Source: Cercis canadensis (Eukaryota; Streptophyta; Magnoliopsida; Fabales; Fabaceae). Taken from it: DNA of 64,000 nucleotides. The position numbers were made by a program, and so were the translations under genes. The notes under the pieces are model-generated. The model was not told where the DNA came from. It searched no databases and saw nothing but the letters and a program-made list of their open reading frames with translations. Where the stretch lies: positions 2,284,294 through 2,348,293 of the forward strand of contig QAOA01006013.1 of NCBI GenBank assembly GCA_003255065.1, written 5' to 3'. Positions 57,476 through 64,000 of this stretch are shown piece after piece (the first letter of the stretch is position 1; each line of letters opens with the position of its first letter).

Positions 57476-57735
57476 CTAAACCTCAACCCTAAACCCTAAA
57501 TTTTAAACCCTAAGCACAAAATCCTTAACCCTAAACCTTAATCCCTAAACCCAACCCTAAACACAAAATCCTAAACTCCAAACCTAAACCCTTACACCTT
57601 AAACCCTAAACCCCAATCCCTAACCAGAATCCTAAACCAAATTGTAAACCCAAATCCTAAACCAAATTAACTAAACCCTAAACCTAAACTATTAAACCTA
57701 AACCCTAAACCCCAAACCCTACCCCTAAACTCCTA
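57476..57735 (+). repeat. Degenerate interstitial telomere-like array (CCCTAAA)n
   Basis: About 260 bp dominated by CCCTAAA and its variants (AACCCTAAACC, TCCTAAACC, CCTAACC), mixed with AAATCCTAAAC words. CCCTAAA is the C-strand of the plant telomere repeat TTTAGGG. Units are degenerate, so this is an old array or one grown from a few seeds. It lies inside the CACTA element leader. Confidence 0.75.
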
Positions 57736-58236
57736 CAAAAAATTTGGCAGTCTCCCCTAAAACTGAAACAATCTAGGAATTTAAAATTTCACACAATTGT
57801 ACTGGATAAAATACCCACACAAATATAAATAATGGAAATCAAAATCAAGTCCTCATAGATCAATTAAGCCAACAATAATCAAAATCAATTTAAATAAATT
57901 CTACAACATTCCAAAAAAATCCAAAAAAAAATAGCTGCATTATTCTACACAACTCATACAACAAAAGCACCAACTAAATTTGTCCAAAAAATCATAAATC
58001 AAGATATGCCTACTTCAACTCCAAAAAATAAAATCGGACCCAAAACATAAAATTCCAATTGGTAGAGATATGCCTACTTCAACTCCAAAGTACATATACG
58101 GAGCTTGAAGGTAGTTTAGCTACCGGAAAGCTGCTCGGAGGGCTGGAAAAATAGAAGGGGATGAGAGAAACACTGGAGAGGAAAGAGAAAATGCAAGCTA
58201 AAGTGAAGAAGGAGAGCTGGAGGGGGGGAAAGAAAA

Positions 58237-58616
58237 TGCAATATTTCTCACAGACTTTTTCGGTGAGAAACTAACCCTAAAATTTAAATTTTAAGTGAAA
58301 TGACACATATCAATTTATCGCAAATTTTTTCAAGGACTTTCTCATGATGCCACTATTCTGTGAGAAAGTCAGTGAGAATATTCGAATTTTCTCATTGACA
58401 CAGGTTATGAGAATGGTCAACGCAATAATTGTTACAGTTGAGGCATCATTTCTCACTGATTTTTCTCACGGTTAGTTATTTTTATGAGAAACTCTGTGAG
58501 AGAATCTCAACAGTCAATTTTCATGAGAAAGTCCATGAGAAATGTTGATTTTTTTCTCACAAATTTTTTGTCCATGAGAAAATTCCATTACTAAAATATA
58601 TTTTTTCTTTTTAGTG
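58237..58616 (-). repeat. CACTA terminus with sub-terminal repeats
   Basis: Around fifteen copies of TTCTCAC(A/G)G- or CATGAGAAA-type words in both orientations, ending with TTAGTG (58,611-58,616), the reverse of CACTAA. The sub-terminal repeats of CACTA elements are transposase binding sites. Confidence 0.7.
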
Positions 58617-58861
58617 ATTGTATATACAACTATAGCCAAAGTACTCATATTATATTAGTTTCAATAACGCTAAGTTGTAATTGAATACAAATTAGTTGGC
58701 ATGATAGAATTATAAACATCAATCACATCAGGTATATATATATATATATATGGGAATCAATTATTTGATAGGAATTAAAGCATATAATATTATTTTAAAT
58801 CTACTATTGCATAATTGCTATTGTAAAATAAATTGTTCAAAATTTATAAAAGAAAATTATA
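58617..58861. other. AT-rich gap with (TA)n microsatellite
   Basis: No gene. 58,733-58,751 is a (TA)n run. It lies between the CACTA terminus and the Helitron N-terminal fragment and may be decayed Helitron intron sequence. Confidence 0.5.
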
Positions 58862-59734
58862 CCATACCAGCTCTTACTTTTCCAAAGATAAGATGTTGTT
58901 TGAAATCTTTGATCAATTCATCAAGCTTCATTTGAATACTCTACATAGAATGTATGGCCTATCCTCCCTATTAAGACCTCTATCTTTAAGAAACCTCTCA
59001 ATTTCTGGCCACTTCAGGTTGCATGTGAATGTGATGAATAAATCTGGGTATCTAGCCCATAGGCAAATTGCCATCGCATCTTGGTAGTTTTGAAATAGGT
59101 ATCGCACACCTCCGGTAAAAGATGAGGGCAATATTATTCTATTCCCAGTAAAAGATCGATTAGTTTCTCCTCTTAATACACATTCTGTTAGACTTCTATA
59201 GATGTCTGTTCTTAGCTCTCGTTGATGTAGGCTAATATAGGTCAACCTTGAGGATTCTATCTTCGTGTAAGCACCGACCAAAAATTGTTGGAGCAATTTT
59301 TTAGCAGACAATATTGTGGACGCCTCACCTACTCTCTTGAATCCTGAATGTTAAGAATTCTCTCATAGAGAATCCCCCCCTCCCCCTTCTTAAATTAGCT
59401 AATGGAATGTCCTATATCTATATCCATCTTCACCATAAAGAAATAAAAGAGGATATTGCAGGCCAAGATACATAGGATGAATCTCACTTATTCTCTTTAA
59501 CTGGACAGTCTGTCTCTACCACAATATCTCGATCGCCTTCCAAGTTTCCAATATCTCCCACTACCAATGCTGCTACCTCCTTTGCATTAGGTCGATTGTA
59601 TGTTCTTCCATCAATTCCTCTTCTTGCAATCAGCCTTAGACTTACATTCATAAGCTCCTATTCTTGGAATCGATCCTTCGCCATCCAGAAGGATTTAGCC
59701 AAGACATTGTGCTCATCAAGCATCTGTCTTAAAT
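58862..59734 (-). pseudogene. Helitron protein fragment, N-terminal domain (Helitron_like_N)
   Basis: Minus strand. Begins with LRQMLDEHNVLAKSF and RDRFQEQEL at 59,738-59,650 (the first residues abut the Copia LTR). Continues with AKEVAALVVGDIGNLEGDRD, then RISEIHPMYLGLQYPLLFLY and GEDGYRYRTF (to about 59,400), and after a frameshift FLVGAYTKIESSRLTYISLH, GNRIILPSSFTGGVRYLFQN and DAMAICLWARYPDLFITFTC (59,311-58,928). It ends with KLDELIKDFKQHLIFG at about 58,880. Helitrons are rolling-circle DNA transposons; this is the region before the Rep catalytic core. Stops and at least two frameshifts. The element was split by the Copia insertion above. Confidence 0.75.
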
Positions 59735-60033
59735 TGTTGTTTTCAAACAGAAATGTAAAGCAGAAAAAATAATAGACATAAAACAGAAAAATAAAAGAAT
59801 GAATATGAGCTGCTAAGAATGATTTTATTGAAGATAACTGAAGACTTAAATAAACTTGAAAGATGCTAGAACAAAGGATCATGACCCAAAATTCTAGTCA
59901 ACACAACTAACAACATAGTCCACTACTTAGGTAAAATAACAGCTTAGCAAAAAAATAGGAACTAACAACCCACTAACAATAAAACAACTAGTTGGAACAA
60001 ACTTTAATAGATTCCTAAGGCACGTTTTCAACA
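59735..60033 (-). repeat. 3' LTR of the Copia element
   Basis: About 299 bp. On the minus strand it starts TGTTGAAAACG (60,033), straight after the purine tract, and ends TTGAAAACAACA (59,735), giving the inverted ends TGTTG/CAACA. The low end is supported by resumption of Helitron coding sequence, but the exact base could shift by a few positions. Confidence 0.65.
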
Positions 60034-60047
60034 CTCCTCCTTTCCTT
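60034..60047 (-). other. Polypurine tract of the Copia element
   Basis: AAGGAAAGGAGGAG on the minus strand, directly before the TG of the 3' LTR; the primer for plus-strand synthesis. Confidence 0.75.
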
Positions 60048-63000
60048 GGAAGCTGCAAACTCTAAGTTTATTCCTCAGAAACTCGAGCCTGGTAAGTGAA
60101 AAAGACTTCGTAAAAATATCAGTAGCTTGGTCCTCTGTTTTGCAATAAACCAGACTTACATCTCCATTTTCCCGCACTTCTCTCAAATAAAATAATTTGA
60201 TATTGAAATGCTAGGTCTTTCCATGGAACACATGATTATGTGAGATTGAAATTGCTGCTTGATTATCCACCAGGATTTCTGTGCCTTGGTCTTGTTCCAA
60301 ACGTAAATATGCTAGGATATTCCTTAACCGAATAGCTTGATTGACAACTGTTGTTGCTGCAATGAACTCAGCTTCTGCTATTGATTGAGTTACTATTTCC
60401 TACTTCTTAGAACACTAAGAGAAAACACCCAAATCCATACTGAAATAGTACCCTGAAGTACTCTTCATATCATCCAAAGAACTTGCCCAATCACTGCCAG
60501 AATAACCGAATAATTTAAAATTTTGTTCCTTGCAATACTTCACTCCATAATTGACAGTTCCTTTGATGTATCTTACAACTCTTTTTGCTGCCTTCAAGTG
60601 CAATTCACTTGCACAATGCATGAATCTTGACAGAATACTTATTGCAAATAGGATGTTAGGCCTTGTTGCTGTAAGGTACATTAAACACCCTATTAATCCT
60701 CTGAAATAAGCGTCATCAACTTTATCAGCTCCATCCTCCTTGCTGAACTTCTCCTTTTGATTCATAGGAGTGTTCATTTCTTTGCAATTGTCAAGGTGGA
60801 ATTTCTTGAGGATCTCCTTTGCATACTTCTTTTGACAAATAAAAATTTCATGCTTCCTTTGAGTGATCTCCATTCCTAGGAAATAAGTCATAAGACCAAG
60901 ATCTATCATTTCAAAAACATTCATCATTTTTTGCTTAAATTCATCAATAAGTGTTGCATTACTTCCTATCACCAAAAGATCATCAACATACATAGAAATA
61001 ATTAGAATTTATGTACCAGAATGCTTAACATAGAGTGTAGCTTCTGATAGGCTTCTTTGAAAACCCAAACTCAACAAATGATCATTGATTCTGCTGTACC
61101 AAACCCTTGGTGCTTGCTTTAAGTTGTAAAGAGCCTTTTTTAGCATGTAAACTTTGTCTTCCTGGCCTTTGATTACAAAACCTTATGACTGCTCAACATA
61201 AATCTCCTCTTGCAAAAGTCCATTGAGAAAAGCTGACTTGACATCCATGTGAAACACTTGCCATCCTTTTTGTGCTACAATGGCAAGTAGCAATCTGATT
61301 GTATCAAGTCTGGCAACAGGAGCAAAAGTGTCAAAATAATCAATCCCAAATATTTGTGCACAACCTTTTACCACAAGCCTTGCTTTGTGCTTGTTTACAG
61401 AACCATCAGGATTGAATTTTGTTCTAAACACCCATTTGACACCTATGACATTCTATCATGAGGTTTTCGAACCAATTCCCAGGTCTAATTTTTTTCAATC
61501 ATGAACAGCTCTTATTGCATTGCAGCCAACAATTTTTGGTCCATCATAGCTTTCTTAAAGCTTGCAGGTACACACACTGCTACATTGCACACTGCCACAT
61601 TGCTTCTTTGATAGATGTAAGACAGCAATTTGGTGCCTCTAACAGGTGGATCATCTACTATGTCTTCAAGTACCAGCTGAGGATTTTGATTTTCCTTTGA
61701 GTCATTCCAACTTCATTTTTCGTCTTCCATGAAGTACACATCTCTACTTATTAGGATTTTCTCTGTTTAAGGCTGAAAAATCCTGTAAGCTTTGGAGATG
61801 ATGCTGTAGCCAATAAATATTCTAGGTTTTGCTCTTTTGTCAAGTTTATCACGCTTAACTTGAGGCACATGTGAGTAGCATAAACAACCAAATATCTTAA
61901 AAAATCAAAAGAAGGTTTGAAACCAAACCAAGCTTCATACGGTGTTTGATTTTGCACAGCTCTTGTAGGCAACCTGTTTTGAATGAACACAACAGTATTT
62001 GCAACTTCAGCCCAAAATTTCTTTGGTAAGCCTTTCTGATGTAGCATACACCTAGCCATCTCCATGATTGATCTATTTTTCCTTTCACTCACTCCATTTT
62101 GCTTAGGAGTGTAAGGAGCGGTGAGCTTATGTTCTATTCTAGCCTTTACACAAAATTGTTGAAACTGATCTGAGGTGTATTCCTTCCCATTATCAGACCT
62201 TAGAACCTGAATATTACAGTTGCTTTGGTTTTCAACATGAGCTTTGAATTTCCAGAACACCTTTCCAACCTCTGATTTGTATCTAAGAAAATAAATTCAG
62301 CACATTCTGGTTAAATCATCTATAAAAATGATATAATAGAGACTTCCTTTTAGTGATGGAGTTCTTTAAACTAGCTAGAGCTTTTGTGTGGCCCTCTAGA
62401 CACTTTCATGCAATGGTTGCCTTGTCTACTTCCCAAACTAACATGCTTCATAGTCAGCTAATTTTGCTGTTAAGGTAGGTACTCCAAGGACAAGTTGATT
62501 TCTCAGCATGTAGTTCATTCCCAAATGATGGAAATGACCTAACCTCCTATGCCAAAGATCAGTTGAGCTTGCTGTAATTGGGAAGGCTGCTTGCTCCTCC
62601 TTCATTGGATCAAATGAAAAAATCTTGCTCTTCATTTTGACCTTGAACATTTCCTGGTCTGTTGGATCCTTGATTATGCAGCATTTGTCTGCAAAAATAA
62701 CTTCGAATCCTTTCTCAAGTAACTGTCCAACATTGAGTAAGTTTTGATTAATATCAAGTACATATAGAACATCAATAAGAGTTTTTGTAGCTGAGAAGCT
62801 TGTTATAGCTACAGTGCATTTTCCTTTTATTGGATTGTGTTCACCATTTCCAATTCTGACCCATTTAACTTTAGTGCTCTCCAATTTTTTGAACAACTCT
62901 CTGTCATAGGTCATATGGTTGGTGCAGCCACTATCAATTAACCAGGATTCACATGAGTTACTGCTGGAAAAACAGGTTGCAACAAAGAGTTGATCTTCCT

Positions 63001-63927
63001 CCTCTTGACTAGCATTTTTTGCTTCAACAGCTTGTTGTTGAATTTTTGCTTTGCATATTACTGCCTCATGCTCCCTTTGGTTGCATTTATTGCATTTTGC
63101 ATCAAGCCTCCTCCAGCATTTGAAATAAGGATGAGATTTGCCACCACAATGTTTACAAGGTGGAAATCTTTCCTTTTTGCTGCTACTATTATTGTTATTA
63201 GAAGTAGCATCTCCACTTGCAACTATGTCCTTCTTGCTTTTCTTTTTCTTTCCCTTGCCACCAGATTGGTGCTTTGACTGCAGAGCTCCTTCAACTATAC
63301 CCTCTTGTCTTATGAGCCTTCTCTGTTTAGTGGCCTGCAAAGAATGAATTACTTCTACCAAAGCAATACTCGATAGATCCTTAGTATTTTCTAAAGAAGA
63401 AATTGAGGCTTCAAATCTCTTGGTTATAGTTACAAGAACCTTTTGAACAATTCTAGAATAAAAAGTTCAGTGCCAAGTAATCTTACTTGATTTGCAATTT
63501 TAAGAAGTTGGTCAGAATATTCTTTGATAGTTTCTGACTCCTTCATCTTAAGTACTTCAAATTCTCTTATAAGATTAAGTACTTTCTTGCCTTTAATCCT
63601 CTGATAACCTTGATATTTTTCTAGAAGGTAATTCCAAATGGCATTTACTGATTTCAGTGTCATAATTCTGGTGAAAATTGAGGGTGAGACTGCTGCAAAA
63701 AGAATGGCCTTTGCCTTTGTCTTCTTTGCTTTTCTATCTTTGTGGTTTCTGAGTTGAGTCATTGTGGGGTCATCTGGTAGAGCTGGAACATGAAAATCTG
63801 CATCTTTCACAGCATCCCAAACATCCAAGGCTTCAAGATAGACTTCCATACGCACTGCCCAGATCTGATAATTTTCCCCATCGAAGATTGGTGGAGAAAT
63901 TTGAGTGAAACCTGTCTCAGCATTCAT
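60034..63927 (-). pseudogene. Copia gag-pol polyprotein, broken
   Basis: The Met at 63,927 starts Gag (ISPPIFDGENYQIWAVRMEV, a DUF4219-type start, then a UBN2 region). Two zinc knuckles follow at about 63,160-63,050: CKHCGGKSHPYFKC and CNKCNQREHEAVIC. The protease motif WLIDSGCTNHMT is intact at about 62,945-62,905. LWHRRLGH marks the pre-integrase zinc region. The integrase core has the block LRSDNGKEYTSDQF and NGVSERKNRS (62,260-61,751). The reverse transcriptase has [37 protein letters not shown] and YVDD (60,979-60,990). RNase H includes DWASSLDDMKSTSGYYFSMD and, further down, a DNQAA block. A frameshift near 63,430 separates the Gag start, and stops occur at about 62,450, 61,180-61,000 and 60,400-60,415. 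Not functional as read. Confidence 0.85.
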
Positions 63928-64000
63928 GGCTTGAAGGTTTGATTTCTGTAAAGGTAGGGTCAGTGTATAAGTGCTCTCAAAAACTCACTAAGACACTCAC

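Larger units (their letters stand above)
56585..58616 (-). mobile_element. CACTA transposon, 5' half, truncated inside its ORF
   Basis: On the minus strand the element starts CACTAAAAAG at 58,616, followed by about 380 bp of sub-terminal TTTCTCAC(A/G)G repeats, a leader with telomere-like repeats, and a decayed ORF. The ORF stops abruptly at about 56,585, where Helitron sequence begins. No second CACTA terminus is present. It shares terminal style and sub-terminal motif with the element at 1-839, but lies in the opposite orientation. Confidence 0.7.
59735..64000 (-). mobile_element. Ty1/Copia retrotransposon, inserted in a Helitron; 5' LTR outside the window
   Basis: Minus strand order from the right edge: leader, gag with two zinc knuckles, protease, integrase, reverse transcriptase, RNase H, polypurine tract, 3' LTR. 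Integrase before reverse transcriptase defines the Copia superfamily. The 3' LTR lies directly against the Helitron reading frame. The 5' LTR, PBS and left target duplication are beyond 64,000. Few defects for its length, so younger than the Gypsy elements here, but not intact. Confidence 0.85.

Noticed and set aside
63138-63347. Leu-rich + strand frame at the right end
   Set aside because: Antisense of the Lys/Ser/Asn-rich Gag linker of the Copia element.

Overview
The window looks like nuclear DNA of a flowering plant, most likely a eudicot. It is AT-rich, has two spliced genes with GT-AG introns whose products match plant families, and the rest is dominated by plant-type transposable elements. 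I cannot name the species.

Two host genes are supported, both on the + strand. A six-exon metal-nicotianamine transporter of the Yellow Stripe-Like family (YSL7-like, 696 aa deduced) lies at 11,249-14,610. An eight-exon mitochondrial 2-oxoglutarate dehydrogenase E1 gene (1,021 aa deduced) lies at 47,622-54,236. Both reading frames stay open across every proposed splice junction. The genes are functionally unrelated and are separated by about 33 kb of nested transposons.

Layout. 1-839: 3' end of a CACTA transposon. 840-11,248: AT-rich intergenic DNA with a hAT-like terminus, a remorin-family gene fragment, a LINE remnant and a MULE-type MITE. 11,249-14,610: YSL gene. 15,290-33,187: a decayed Tat-lineage Ty3/Gypsy element on the - strand, with a short 3' LTR, an antisense extra ORF, two minisatellites and a broken gag-pol. 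Two later insertions cut into it, each with a perfect 5-bp target duplication: a non-autonomous LTR element (20,037-26,613, AAGGT) with an intact 535-codon ORF, and a solo LTR (29,964-31,384, GTTGT). 33,188-40,462: an Athila-like Gypsy element on the - strand that keeps its 5' LTR and PBS but has no recognisable 3' LTR. 40,484-44,343: two LINE fragments sharing the same 5' part. 46,030-46,596: a long fold-back MITE. 47,622-54,236: the E1 gene, with a MITE in its last intron. 55,345-58,616: a MITE, a Helitron fragment and half a CACTA element carrying a telomere-like array. 58,862-64,000: another Helitron fragment interrupted by a Ty1/Copia element that runs off the right edge.

The sequence has six isolated N bases. 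Several sit between duplicated flanks, so some local duplications are probably unmerged contig ends. I found no tRNA, rRNA or CRISPR. The best candidates for something undescribed are the non-autonomous LTR element with its chimeric, membrane-tailed ORF, the antisense ORF of the Tat element with a TATA box of its own, and the telomere-like array inside the CACTA element.
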